NCBI GenBank assembly: GCA_037074615.1
Contig: CM073537.1
Location: forward strand, 16,139,989-16,203,988
Origin: Leucaena leucocephala
Taxonomy: Eukaryota; Streptophyta; Magnoliopsida; Fabales; Fabaceae
Direction of reading: 5' to 3'
Length of the DNA stretch: 64,000 nt
The notes under the pieces are model-generated. The model saw only the letters and a program-made list of their open reading frames with translations, did no database searches and was not told the DNA's origin. The translations under genes and the position numbers were made by a program. Position 1 is the stretch's first letter; the number at the start of each line of letters is the position of its first letter. Below are positions 49,701-61,357 of the stretch, in pieces.

Positions 49701-52266
49701 AAAAGGTCGCATGTGTCATTGTTTAAAAAATAGTACTGAATAATCCTAAAATTGACCTTATATATAATTTATATGTGAATATTAAAAAATTTCATAATTT
49801 ATTTAGTGCAATTTATTAAAACAATATTATATATGTGGCCTTTTAATAAGAATGTGTCGAAATAAAAATTTGATGTAGCATGTATCAAACAAAAGTTTGT
49901 GTTTTTGTTAGCGAAAAGGCAAAATTGCAACAATTTAAATATTTTAGGATGTTAATTGCACCTCCAAAATTAGTCTAGGGTGCTAATTGCACCCTTAAAT
50001 ATTTTAAGATGCTAATTGTTCCTCTGAAATTAGTTTAGAGTGCTGAATGTACTTTTACCCTTTTTTAAAAAAGCACTTTATGATTCAAAGTCCATGGTTT
50101 TCAAGAAAGAAAAAATTTCTGCTTTTTCAGAAGCTATTCTCTTTTAAAATCACGTTTATCACTTTTCTCTAAAAGTTAATCTAAACACAACACTTAGGTT
50201 ATAAATTCGATCTAACTTATAATCTTAGACAGTTAATTAGTATCTGTCCCTCATATTCAAAAACAAAAACAAGAAGAAGAATGAATATGAGTGTCACCAT
50301 TTGTTGTGTCTATACATAGCAGCTAACTGCCAATGATATGAAATGCCTTGTGTGTTGCAGGCCCCTGTTTCTTTTATGGCTACCTTGGAGGATTATGTTA
50401 AGGAGGCTCCAAATAGCTTGGAACTTGACCACCAACTGGTTTGATACTTCAACTCTGAACTGATGACTCTAAGATTATGTTCTTTCTGTCATTTAACTAT
50501 TTAAGAGACTATGAAAAAGCTTTCACCATTCAGATTATAGAACCCAAAGCGCACGCAATGAGAGTGGAAAAATAACAAATTTAGACACAGTTTCTTTCTG
50601 CTCTTTTGAATTTAGATAGCAGGCATATAGCTTGATGAAGCTGGGGATAGAACCCTAGACCTGGTGCCACTACGGGCACATCTTGGACCACTAGACCAAA
50701 TGGTATTCAGCAATTTAGACACGGTTCATAATGTTGAGAAATAACATCACCATTTTTTTATTTTTCAGAATTATAGTCCTTGTGTGAGGCAAGAGAGAGA
50801 TTTCTTGAGCTAGAAATCTGTTCTTCACTATGTACTGTTAAAATCAAGGTCTTCTTCTCTGAGCACCTAGAGAAAGATCAGGAAGCTTAAATGAACATTC
50901 ATTTGAGTAAATTTCCTTGTGAATTGAATTGTATAGCAATTATCACCTAAGATCTGATATGATTGCATCAGATTACTAAAGAACAAGGTGCTCCTCCAGA
51001 AGGTGATTTTCCAGGAGACCAAAGCCAAGAAGAAGATTCAAATCACTCTCAAGTAAAGCATGAGGCTGTAGCAGCACCGCCAGTAGCTGACCTTCTTGTA
51101 AATGACTTTCTCCTATTAGTTAAGATTAATTGTTTTGAGTTTATATAATCCATATTTCAAAGGTTTTCTTGTAAAATTTTAATTATTTTAGTAGAACTAG
51201 TGTTGATGAACACCTTCAAATTTACCCAGAGTAGAATTATCATCCACTAAGCCTCCATAGTTCTTCTTGTTGTATTAGGGCCTGGATGACTTGCTTACTG
51301 GAGCATCTGAATTTGAGAATAATCCCTATGCATTAGCAATTGTTCCAGCAGGTAAATTGTTTCCCTTTCTGAGTAAATGGCAAGCATTAACAGTTCTAAG
51401 CAGTCTATGTTTCTGATGCATAATAATGACAGAAAATTCTTCAAAAGCTGAAAGTCTTGAGAATGGTGCAAGTCAAGACCCAGAATGGGAGCTTGCGCTT
51501 TTTTCAGATGATAATGGAGTTTCAGAGCCAGAGTGCACATCAGTAAGTCCTTCATACCAATACCATTATTGTTCGCTACACAAAATCTCAAGATCTGAGA
51601 ACTCAAATTGAGTGCTGATCCCTATGCGGCATTAAAATATAAATGTATATCATTCAACAAGATTCCAGCAAGTTAAGAACTAAAACTAGTGAGCAACTTT
51701 TTAACAAGATACTTTCAAGCAGACAATCTATTTTGTCTCCTAAATTTATTATTTTTTTTAAATTATCCCTGTTAATTGTATATATTAAGGGTATTTCCAT
51801 CAAGGAATAGTTCCAATGCAAATAATTAAATAGGGTGTTTTAGGGAAACTATTACGTATTTTTTTATAAATAATTAACTTAACTAATTTTCTTAATATTT
51901 ATAAATTAGATATCTTACTCCTACATTTAGGACTGGAGGGAGTATATGATGAAATATATTTGAATTGCATGTACTTTATAATGACTTTCATCTATTTGTT
52001 GTGGTGTAAAACAGGGTGAAGGAGTGAACAAATCAGAAGGTGAAGTGATGAGAGGAACACAAGAGAAAGATCCCTTTGGTGGTTCTGATGAGTTTGAATT
52101 TGCAGTTCCTGAGGATCATGGGGCCGTGTACCCTTATCCTCCAGCTCCATTGTTCTCATATCCTCCTCCTACCCAACAAGAAATGTCCTACAACCAACTC
52201 TTGATGCAACAGTTTCAGCAGCAACCAATTGGAATGAATCAGAAATCTAACAACCCCTTTGAGTAG
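46763..52266 (+). CDS. ANTH-domain clathrin assembly protein (AP180/PICALM-like)
   Basis: Fifteen coding exons join in phase: 46763-46813, 46911-46980, 47479-47576, 47695-47836, 47938-48038, 48608-48691, 48783-48833, 48910-48975, 49082-49147, 49240-49320, 50361-50438, 50972-51097, 51279-51351, 51433-51542, 52015-52266. This gives 482 residues. The ANTH domain is clear (ITQATNHK, RPWTVALKTLIIIHR, FSAWIRSYAHYLDERL, LLQQLPCMQELQFRLLECKP, ALDIYKRS, FMATLEDYVKEAP). The tail has DLLGLDDLLTG, DPEWELALF, KDPFGGSDEFEF and a terminal NPFE, which are clathrin/adaptor/EH-type motifs. The family links PIP2 and SNAREs to clathrin in endocytosis. Oddity: the N-terminus (MGFPKGSFRVARGSAYR|VLDYAIT) is about 16 residues shorter than relatives and lacks the 'KD.T..GLAKV' helix with the first phosphoinositide-binding lysines. 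The first donor, GTGCTT, is weak. Confidence 0.9.
48132..48514. mobile_element. Nested-palindrome miniature element in ANTH intron
   Basis: The left arm from GGTACTAAG through AAAAAGTCTTACAACAAGT is inverted against the right arm, whose other strand reads GGTCCCAAG then AAAAAGTCTTACAACAAGT. Inside lies a second inverted pair, ACATTCTTTTCTTAGG (about 48251) and CCTAAGAAAAGAATGT (about 48368). It is entirely intronic (48039-48607). The class is unknown, as no clear target duplication was seen. Confidence 0.7.
49394..50194. mobile_element. MITE interrupted by a second MITE (nested insertion)
   Basis: The outer ends GCATGTTTGGGGCAACTTTT (left) and GTTGTGTTTAGATTAACTTTT-like (right, other strand) form inverted repeats of a Harbinger-like type. 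The inner element 49483-50060 sits between TTTTTTAAA duplications. Without it the outer element would be about 220 bp. All of it lies in the ANTH intron 49321-50360. Confidence 0.55.
49483..50060. mobile_element. Foldback miniature element, copy 3 (Mutator-like, 9-bp TSD)
   Basis: The element is 578 bp. The left end is GAGTAAAGGTATATCCAACA; the right end on the other strand is GGGTAAAAGTACATTCAGCA. A perfect 9-bp direct repeat TTTTTTAAA lies at 49474-49482 and 50061-50069. It shares long stretches with copies 1 and 2 ('CAAACTAATTTTGGAAGTAC', 'GCTACAATTTCGCCCTTTC'). Confidence 0.88.
50589..50710 (-). mobile_element. Candidate tRNA-derived SINE in ANTH intron
   Basis: The minus strand carries TGGTCTAGTGGT (50698-50687), a good RNA polymerase III A-box, and GGTTCTATCCCC (50654-50643), a near B-box. 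The boxes are about 33 bases apart. A direct repeat CAA(A)TTTAGACAC flanks the unit (50576-50588 and 50711-50722). The unit ends in an A/purine-rich stretch on the minus strand. Length is about 122 bp. It could instead be a decayed tRNA gene, but the target duplication favours a SINE. Confidence 0.6.
51721..51948. mobile_element. Stowaway-like MITE remnant in ANTH intron 14
   Basis: The right end 'CTACATTTAGGACTGGAGGGAGTA' is a classic Stowaway terminus. The left end ('TTTTGTCTCCTAAATTTATTA') is a weak inverted match. It lies in the intron 51543-52014. Confidence 0.5.
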
Positions 52267-53245
52267 AATGCTTTTTTGCAATTTGGACTCTGAAGCCAAG
52301 TTATTATTATGACACAAGCACTGTAACATTATCTTCAAGTTACTGAATTTTTGTGAACATGAAAACTAATTTGTAACACGAAGTAGAAGATATAGATATG
52401 TAGTATATGCTCTCAGTCAATCAAGGAGAATGCCAAAATCTTACTAAGGTCAACCTACTCATGGATCATTGAGTATTTTTTTTTCTCAGAGACAGGTTAC
52501 GTTTTTAAGAGAAGAATCAAGAACAGCATACTTGTAAAGCAAAATTAAACTTAATCCATATCTTCTTCATAATGTTCATGGTTTGAGTCTTTCCCCTCAC
52601 CAATGTTTTGAACATAACAAAATAAGGGATTTTTACATTTACTCACATCTTGGGATTGTTGTGATTTCCCTCTCAGTCATAGAGCTGTTTAATTCTAATA
52701 GGTATATTTAGAATAATTTTAAATATATTTAAATTGATTTTCAATAGCACAAATAATTCCCCAAAAATTGATGCGTGGACAAGGGGCTGCAAATTTTGCG
52801 GCCACAACAGAGATTTATTGATGGTTAAATTGCTCTTAGCAGAATACTTTGCGTTTATGACTTTCTAAACTTAACTATCATGTGTCAGGAGATCCAAAAA
52901 TACTGCCATGCATATGGCTAGTTCCATGAACAATAAATCATGTGGTGCAGTAACATAAGCTTATTTCTAAAACTGCATGGCACATTCGGAATCCTATTTC
53001 AGGATCGGGAACAAACCAATAAGTAACATAGGAACAGAATTTTTCAATCAGAAAACTACAGTTATATACCATTTTCACATTTACAAACTTCTCCAGTCAA
53101 TTTTCTATCCGTTGCAGTTCAAATATACAATTTTTTTTTTTTACAATCAAATATACATTTTTTTTATTTGCACTAGCTAGTCTTCTATGACAGCAATAAA
53201 ATTGAAGCGCCTAGTTCTTGCATTCATGGTCACAGAGAAAGAATC
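52267..53245. other. Convergent intergenic region (ANTH and CNOT9-like 3' ends)
   Basis: Two genes on opposite strands end here. The first 200 or so bases are probably the ANTH 3' untranslated region. The remainder shows no gene. Confidence 0.5.
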
Positions 53246-56143
53246 TCAAATGGAGTTCTCTATGTATGATCCATCACTGATCAAACGTTTAGAAGCTGTT
53301 CTGCTGCTATCAACCTTATCGACTATCAGGAGAAGTTGCTGAAGCAAACTTCCAATTACAGGAAACTCCTATAATTTGGCAAACCGAAAAGTAGAAACTT
53401 GAGATTAATTCCATATTCCTTGAAGCAAGCATCACATAATACTAGAAACTTGAGAAAGGTCAGCTAAGAAACATAGGCCTACATCTATTATTGGATGAAA
53501 AGAGCCATTTGAGATGGGATCTGGCAGGTTCTCTCTTATCATGACATATCCCCTGCTTAACATAGAATGAGGCACCAGATGATAGGGTGAGAGATTGCAA
53601 AACATTCAAAAGATTTTATTCTTTTCACGAAAAAGGGATTACACGATTCTGAAAATTAGAAAATGTTGTTTGATTTAACTGACTGGGAAAGGTGTAAGAA
53701 ATATTTTGTTTACTGTGCATACCAAGAGTAGAAGAGAATTGGGTTATCAAAACAGATCTCTGAGAACTGCAGCTTACCTCATATTATTACATAACAGGAA
53801 ACAACATCGGATTACATGAAACAAGAGACGAGGAGAGAAACTTTGATCCACATCCAAATATGTAACCTAGCAAAACAAAGTTATACAAGTGAGAAAAAAC
53901 AACAGAAATTTTAGGCTCAATACAACAAGGGGACAATAATGGCAGAGATTTTAGAATACATTAATACCAGTTGATACCATGTTGCCATCAGTTTCTTAAG
54001 CAGTTTAGACCTGGGATTACATATGTAGGACAATCCTGAGTCGTTTTGTAGGATGGCTTCAATGACGTACATTCCTACCTGGGCAAAAATGTCAATTAAA
54101 TGTTAGTCAACTCCAATTAACATAGAGGACTTCTAGTGCTACTACATGATCATAAAACACTTCTTTCAAAAAGAGCAAAGATTGAAAGAAGAAAAAATAA
54201 GCTCTCAAGTAACCGTGACTTATATTTCTATCGGGTTATGAATAAATAAATAAAATTGTTCTCAGAAAATTCGATTGATATGTCAAGTTTAGTAATATGT
54301 TCACTTTAGTTCATAAATAGGTATATTTCATAAAACATGGAAGTAATTGATTTTCAGATAACCTTTCAGTTGTGCCGCACAAACAAACGACCACTGTCTG
54401 TATTGCTGAACCGGATAGCTCAAACAATCATATTGTACTCTAAGCAACAAATAACAAAGAGTAATGCAAGAGCAAACTACCACTTTGGAGAGTTCATTTC
54501 CCATCTCTACACTGATCCGGCATACTTCCCCCATGTTACTTTCAACAGCCCATTGAATGATGTTTGATTCTCTTGCCTTCAAAACAATATAATTTCCAGA
54601 ATGAAAGTTTAAGAGCTTCAAATCACGACGCAAAAATCCTTAAAATGATAGAAACATCAAAATAGAGTTTACCTGGCATAGGATGCCTATCACAGAAAGT
54701 GCAACAGCTCTAACATTCTCAAATTCCTCCAGAGGAGCTCTAAACGTTACTAGTGGAACCAGAAAATTGGGGATTGAAGCTATATTGATCAAGAAACAAA
54801 CTTGAGTTAGTGATGACGGGATTGAAAATATGTTAATCATAAAACAAAATTGAGACAGAGATAACGGGATTTAAGCTATATTCGTCAAGAAACAAAATTG
54901 AGACAGAGATCAAATAAGTTATAGACCTAAAATATGTATAACCAAAGTCACAAGGGCTCACATCTCACAAATTTGTGCCTCGTCTCCTTACAAGCTGCAA
55001 TGCACTGTAATTGGACTAAAAAACAAAAAGAAAAATGAAAATGTTGAATATATATAGAAGCCAGGATGGAAATTTCTCACTATTTCTTATATAATTATTA
55101 ACTAAAAGAAATCTAACTCAATTGCCTGGAATAAGGTAAGAACATTTGCCAAACGCTTGGAAGCTCTTGCAGTAAGACTTCCATCTTCCATCATTCTGAA
55201 AAACGTCAACAACTCCTGTTTCAAAAACACCATAGATTCCTCATTTCGCAGCAAAAAAATGATGCTACAGATATTAAACCATCAAGTAATATGTTTGTTC
55301 TATATCCACAAACGTAAAAATTAAATAAAGCGTTAAGTTAAGCGGGTTTTGATGTATAAAAACCCAGAGTTAACAGTAATAGTTATTAGTTGTTCATTGC
55401 TCTGTTCCTTAATGTATTCAAGAAAGAATTAGAAAAAGTGCCAAACTAGCGATGATACAAACCTGTAGCATAATAGTCATTGTACTGCAGGAATGGTACA
55501 ACATATGCCCAATGCTGTAGTAATTATCTGGATCTTGCTCCCTCTTCTATCTCAAATCTCAAAATAAAAACTAGTGTCAGAAAATTGCCATCGTCGCCAA
55601 AGAATCGTCATTACTTTTAATTGTCATTCGGTCAAGTAAAGAGATTGTAATCAATCGAAATGAGAAAATACGAAAAATGAAACCTATTTGCAGAATTGAA
55701 ACTCATATGGATAGCAGATAACAAGTGAATGATAGTTACAATCACAAGTATTTCTGAACCTAGAGATGAACATGAACGAGAAAGAAACGATTCTCGAGCA
55801 GAACCTCAAGAAGAAAATTGCTGAGCTTTCTTAGAGCTGATTCTCTGCACTTCGCGTCCTGAAGGTTGAGAATCGCCCGCGGCATTTCGGTGGCTTTATC
55901 CATGTGCCGATTCTTGGGCTTCCTTCTTGAACATTGTCGGCGACTCTCTTTCGCAGGATCTTTAAAGGAAAAATCAAATTAAAAATGAATCACTGCATAA
56001 CTTGTGGAGGAAGTAACAAAAATAAAAAGAAAAAAGAATGTGCCTCGATTGAGGTCGGAGTGGCGGACAAGAATGAGGGACGTTTCCTCAGACGCCTTCT
56101 CTACTAGAGTGTTAGCTTTGGGAGTTTCTTCGGTTTCCGTCAT
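53246..56143 (-). CDS. Divergent CNOT9/Rcd1-like protein of the CCR4-NOT complex
   Basis: Ten exons on the minus strand: 56143-56044, 55959-55805, 55546-55463, 55215-55119, 54779-54673, 54576-54481, 54078-53978, 53840-53778, 53552-53483, 53368-53246. This gives 331 residues. Family marks in order are AILNLQDAKCRESALRKLS, CSTMTIMLQELLTFF, KRLANVLTLFQAIASIPNFL, FENVRAVALSVIGILCQA, SVEMGNELSKVV, FSPRLLFHVIRCC, ENLPDPISNGSF, then PVIGSLLQQLLLIVD. This is the armadillo-like Rcd1 fold. The family is a scaffold of the CCR4-NOT mRNA deadenylation complex. It is much diverged from the highly conserved CNOT9 and has a basic N-terminal extension. Two junctions are odd: exon 1 ends at a GC donor (CGAG|GCACAT), and the exon 4/5 join (ATTG|AGTTAG) has no GT or GC at the position the frame needs. 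The latter may be a mutation, an unusual intron or a sequence error. Confidence 0.8.
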
Positions 56144-57530
56144 CGGAGAATGAGAGAGTGGAATAGGAAGCTCTGTTTGAAGAGAAGACAGACATTGTTA
56201 GAGTATACAAAAGTAATGCATAAGAAGTATAACAAACATGCTTCCGTGAATAAATCACCCATGAGGCCATTGAAGCTTGGGCAAAGCACCAAAAGTAAAG
56301 ATTGAGTTAACGCAATTGAGAAATGTCAATCAGACTCACAAGCAGAGGAGATTATGCGCAACTTTGTAAAATCTTGTTTGTCGGTATATTCCGACGGACG
56401 ACGAGCAATGGAAGGGAATGCGATCGGTGAAGGAGGACGTCGTTCGCGTGGTAAGTTCCTGCTTTGATGCCTATCTTTTGGCCCAACGCTGAAGAAGACG
56501 AAGAAGAAAAATGGCAGAAGATTCTGAAAGAGGCAACTTAGCATGTATTCTTTGTATACTCTATCTTCTCAAATTAGTCGTTACAGAAAAATAAAGATTC
56601 TTGGAAAGAAAAGCACTTGAATAAACTGAAGGTATTCTGTTTGCCCTCGTTTTCTTAATATTATGTTTAAAAAAAGTGGGAAGTAAAACCGAAAAAGGAA
56701 AATAATAAAAATACATATGAAAAATACTATTAGTATGGACACAGAAAAGGAATAAAAATAAATAACTACAGAAAACAAACACTTTCAAATTTTAATCATA
56801 CTTTCTATGGTCTTTAATATTAGTAACATTCTAGCATGATTTTTTAGTCTTAAATATAAGTTATTTTAAAAAAAATTTGTCACATTAAACAATATGATTT
56901 CTGTTCATTTTATATTAGTCAATGATTTATTGATTGTAATTGATTGATATTATCATAAGTCACTACCGTGGATTTTTCAAAGTGCATATCAAGGTTGGAG
57001 ACGACCGTCGAACATAATTTGAAGGAAATAGATGAACACAATAATGTCGACATTTTCATACGGATTCCGAGTGTTTAGATTATTATTCCTTGGGTTTTCG
57101 GATGGAATAAAAATGGGCCAAAAAAATTCCCATGCCTGCCCCAAGGAAATCATCTTTTTTTTCCCCCTCCAACAGGAAGAAATTCAACAACCTGATCTAC
57201 GTGACTATATATTTTAAGGATGCGTTGTCATGAGATCTTTAACAGAGGCATTGATTTGTAAATAAGAAATGAATATAATCTTCGCTCAGATCATTAACGA
57301 TCAAAAAATGTCAAGAGTAATAAAAGATGTCAAAGGAAGCTCTGAGTTGGATGAACACGAAGCTTGTATACGGTTAGATGATATTCTGATCCTATTGAAA
57401 TCGAGTTCCACTTCTACCTGATGCTTCCTGCGCAGCCACCATTTCTCAGTTCTCTCTTTGTTCGAGTTCAACCTCAACCACCTAGCTTTCCAATTATTGC
57501 AATATAAGAACATTAGAACTGGATCAAACA
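56144..57530. other. Upstream region of the CNOT9-like gene, no further gene seen
   Basis: The promoter and leader of the CNOT9-like gene are expected at about 56144-56560. A low-complexity minus-strand frame at 56326-56544 (LPFFFFVFFSVG...) is not convincing. 56.8-57.0 kb is AT-rich repeat-like text. 57.0-57.5 kb includes the 3' end of the HDDC2-type gene. Confidence 0.4.
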
Positions 57531-60500
57531 TCATTGTGACTTGGGTTGTTGATTTTTCTTTCTCCTTGATACTATTTCCAATGCCCAAGCTTTGCCCACT
57601 TCAGTCTGAAACTTCCCTGCAAAAAGGGGCCAAGAGGATTTTGTAAGGCCATTCAGGTGTTCTGTTGGAAGATGACAAAACTGTCCGAATACATTACCAA
57701 TATTAACATTAGTAACATAAGAAAATAATTAAATAGATACTTTGTTAACATGTCAAAAGAGTCATCCATGTCCAATAGATGGTCCTATCATTTCTGGATC
57801 TGAAGAAAATATGCGAAGGAACCAATGGAAAGATCTAATTCCCTTCCTTCTCAAGATAGGAACAGAATATTATTGAGGTATATTTATCCAGAAATAATGT
57901 TGGGGCCAAAAACGCAAGTTGAAGGAGCCTTGTGAAGATTATTTTAAAAAAAATAATGGCATTATTAATTAATTTGCACTCAGGAACGGAGCCAGCCTTT
58001 GGTATGTGGGGGGCGCCAAATCTATAATATAATATAATTTATATTATTAGTTTATTTTTTATTTTTTAATATTTATTATAAATATTTTAAAAGAAAAAAC
58101 ATATTGATAATAGAAAGATAATTGGAGGAAAATTAGATAGTGAGCTATTTTGCTCTTTTCACTTGCACGAAAGTTTTCTTTTTTTTTGGCTGTATCTTAA
58201 AGAGAAGTCCTTGAGCCCCATTTTGGGTTGCTTTCCATAATAGCATTGAAGACGCATTAAAAACTAACTTTAAGATTCAGCTAAAACAGAGAATAGAGCT
58301 AGATGAGGCAGAAAAACGTACCAGCAGTTGACTCAAAAAATTCATCCAAATCCTTCTGCTGCTCTGCAAAAAGCCATGAGAAAATATGTTTCAGAACTCA
58401 GAAGATTGAGACCACATGGATAACTCCATAGCAAATATAGAAAGGAATGTGGTGGTAATCAAATATGCAGCATAAAGGAACTGCCAAAGTTCCAAACAGT
58501 GAAAGATGAAACCTTCCTAAATTTTCGATCAAAACTGTGTTTTTAATAATCTCCTTTGGCAGGATGCATTCTGCATGATTCTGAACAAAAGGGAATTTCC
58601 TATTCTATAATTTCAACATCGAAAGTAATCAATACATTCCTAATTATGGTAGTTAGTGGTATACATTCGTCAGAACCTGATATGTGTACATACGTATCCT
58701 ACAGAAAAAGCATACATGACAGTGGCAAAACCACGGATAGAACAGCTCAAAGATATGCCTCACAAAATAGTAGTATACAACACAAATTTACTGCTTAGCT
58801 GCTTAATTATTATCTTCATCATAGTAATTTCAGCACACAACTAATTGTAGCCTGTAGATAAATTTCACAGATATGAGGTCACCGAAAGGCGAAAACTATA
58901 TCTTATAGGGAACCCAAGAACGCCATGGAGAAAAAGTTTAACAAAGTTCAACGCTGTATCAGGTACATAAGAGCCTTGCTAAAATATATTTTTCTCTGGA
59001 AGATGTTGGACTTTTTGAAAAGATTAAATGACAATTTGCATGATTTAACAGAGTTTTAGAAGCCATAACACAGTATAGTGAATAAAGACTTAGAGAAAGA
59101 GGAAACAAGCACTCACCATCTTCATATTCTAAGGCTTGAAGTATCATCTCCACCTTCAAAGAGCAAAGATTAATAGCATCAGATAACTAAATTTGCACAT
59201 AATAACAGCCAAATAGAAATGTAGGTTTCACGCTAAAATATTCCATCATCATGACCGAATGAAGTTCTCAACAAAACTATGAAAAACTCAATATTATTTG
59301 CATGACTGTTTTTTGTTTCTTAATGCAATGTAGCCCAATTGCACCTTTCTGAACTCCTCGGGGAAAACAAGCAACGAGAATAAAGTAACAGACACGGAGC
59401 ATGATCACCACATTCTAAATATTTACATCTTCCCAGCACTGTTATTTCCTTCAGATAGGCAGGTAGCTTTTATAACTCAAACAGAACTCTGTTTTATCTA
59501 GACGCTATCTATGAAAATGTTTAGACTTTAAACAGAGAATAAGAGATCACAAGAAGATTCATTAAGAAATTCATCAAAGCATGAAGCCATAATAACAACG
59601 GAGAGGAAACCTTGATAGTATGTGAAATAGAGAAAATGAGTCCACAAAGGCACAAACCTTGTCAAGGTCTTTGACAAATTTAGCTTCCGGTGAAGAATTT
59701 GCTTCATACTCCATCCACAACTCAGCTATTTCCGTTGCTTCATTAAGCCAGTTGGAAGATATATCAAGAGATGAGTCCACTTAATTCAATCCTTGACAAA
59801 CTGTTTTTGCAGTGAAATGGAAGTACCTCTAGATCCTCCACCTAGCACTTTACACATATGATCAAGTGCTTCTAGTTCTCGTCTACTCTTTTCTTCTTTT
59901 GAAACACCGTCTGATGGGGTAATGTCCCCAACAATAGCTATAAAAATGTATGGGGGGAAAAAAAGAGTATCAACTATTAGCTCAGAAAGAAACTACAGGG
60001 CAGAAATGCAAACGGTATTATAAGCTCACAGATTAACCTGCAGTAATTTGAGATACTCGAATCAATGCAGAAATAATGCGCCATTCTATCAATATGTTTA
60101 TCCAATTCTTTCATGTAGATTTAAAGGTATTTCCTCTCAGACAGCATAATGTGCTCATTACATAAGGTCTATCTGAGTGTCTGTGTTTTTGGGGGCAATT
60201 TTCTGAATAAAATTCTCTCATTTTCTATGCTTCATTCGCAACACAGTAATTTCTCGTATGAGCCACATATATAATCAACCCTGATTTATCTGTACATTCA
60301 CTCTCTACCTTGCGTTCGTCACTTTCCACCCAAATTCATCCATACTCGGCCACAATAAAACGGAATTTATAGAAAATCAAAGGCAAAAAGCATCATACCT
60401 TCAGCAATATCGTGAACAATAGCCATTTTTATACACCTGGAAATAACAGAAAACTATGGTTTCAGAATTTTTACTCATTCTAACTCTAATATGTACCCCC

Positions 60501-61357
60501 ATGAAAATCAATAGAACATCAACATGCATATCGCAAATGTAATCAAGATATTACAGCTGAGGAAGAAGAGGGGAAATTCACTTGTTTCGGTCTATGCCAG
60601 AGATATCTGAAGCAATCAGAGCCATCAAACCCATTCGATACATATGATCCGCTATCGATTCTGGAGCCTTAACATCTTTACGTATCCATCCTGCTCTTTT
60701 TGTTGTCTAATTCCCACACAGAATTCAAGCAGTTACGACAATAATAAACAACAAAGGAAACGCAGACAATAACTGCGAAAAGAAGTCACGAAGGTTAAGC
60801 TTGCATTTATCTAAATGCATAAATCCAACCGAAACATTTAACGATTATCAAAATATGTACTCTATGCTTTAAATCTTCTTGGCACCTTGAATTAGAACAA
60901 ATAATTTGGTAACTGACATCAGAATAAAAGCCAGAAAAATGAAACTATAGCATTTCACATTCGCATCCGTTTAGGATGTCGAGGAAAACTCCTAAACAGA
61001 GATTTTCCTTCTGGATAACTAAACTGAGAACTAACTAAACAAGCATCGCCAAAGAACCTAAAGGAGGAGCACCTTTAGGCTGTGACATATAGAGAGGAAA
61101 TCAATGGAAGAGGAAGCAGAAGGAGCTGCGTCGTCTGCCGCCGAAGAAGAAGCATTCACATTGCCGGAAGTGGTGTTAACCGAAGAGGGCGAGGATGAAC
61201 CTGCGGCGGCCATTCGGCGACAAATCCTAGAAGCAGCGGGAGACCAAGCGCGACCTGCCACGAATTTGGACCTAAGTTGAGGGCAAGAAAGACAAGAAGG
61301 TAGGGTGAAGAAGAGCGAAACTGATTTACACACCAAAACTCGGTCTCCACTGCTCAT
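57531..61357 (-). CDS. HD-domain 5'-(deoxy)nucleotidase, HDDC2 type
   Basis: Eight exons on the minus strand: 61357-61073, 60706-60582, 60436-60399, 59937-59827, 59779-59658, 59153-59117, 58363-58322, 57616-57531. This gives 281 residues. Exon 1 is a Ser/Ala/Arg-rich leader consistent with a plastid or mitochondrial transit peptide. The rest is the compact HD domain: KRAGWIRKDV, ADHMYRMG (His116), AIVHDIAEAIVGD (His145, Asp146, Glu149, Asp154), then FVKDLDK (Asp224) and ALEYEDEQQKDLDEFFEST. The spacing of the metal-binding His-Asp, Glu and Asp residues matches bacterial YfbR 5'-deoxynucleotidase. The reaction in the family is dephosphorylation of deoxy- and ribonucleoside 5'-monophosphates. 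All introns are GT..AG. A later Met (in RRMAAAG) would give a cytosolic form. The ORF looks intact. Confidence 0.92.
57981..58020. repeat. Single end of a hAT-type element in HDDC2 intron 7
   Basis: CAGGAACGGAGCCAGCC resembles the CAGGG.CGGAGCCAG terminus common in plant hAT elements. No partner end was found in the intron (57617-58321), so only a fragment is supported. Confidence 0.35.

Noticed and set aside
50640..50700. Intact tRNA gene
   Set aside because: A- and B-box-like motifs are present but the cloverleaf arms cannot be completed. The flanking direct repeats fit a SINE better.
56326..56544. 72-codon minus-strand frame upstream of the CNOT9-like start
   Set aside because: Phe-rich head and Arg/Pro-rich tail with no domain. 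It is more likely leader or promoter DNA.
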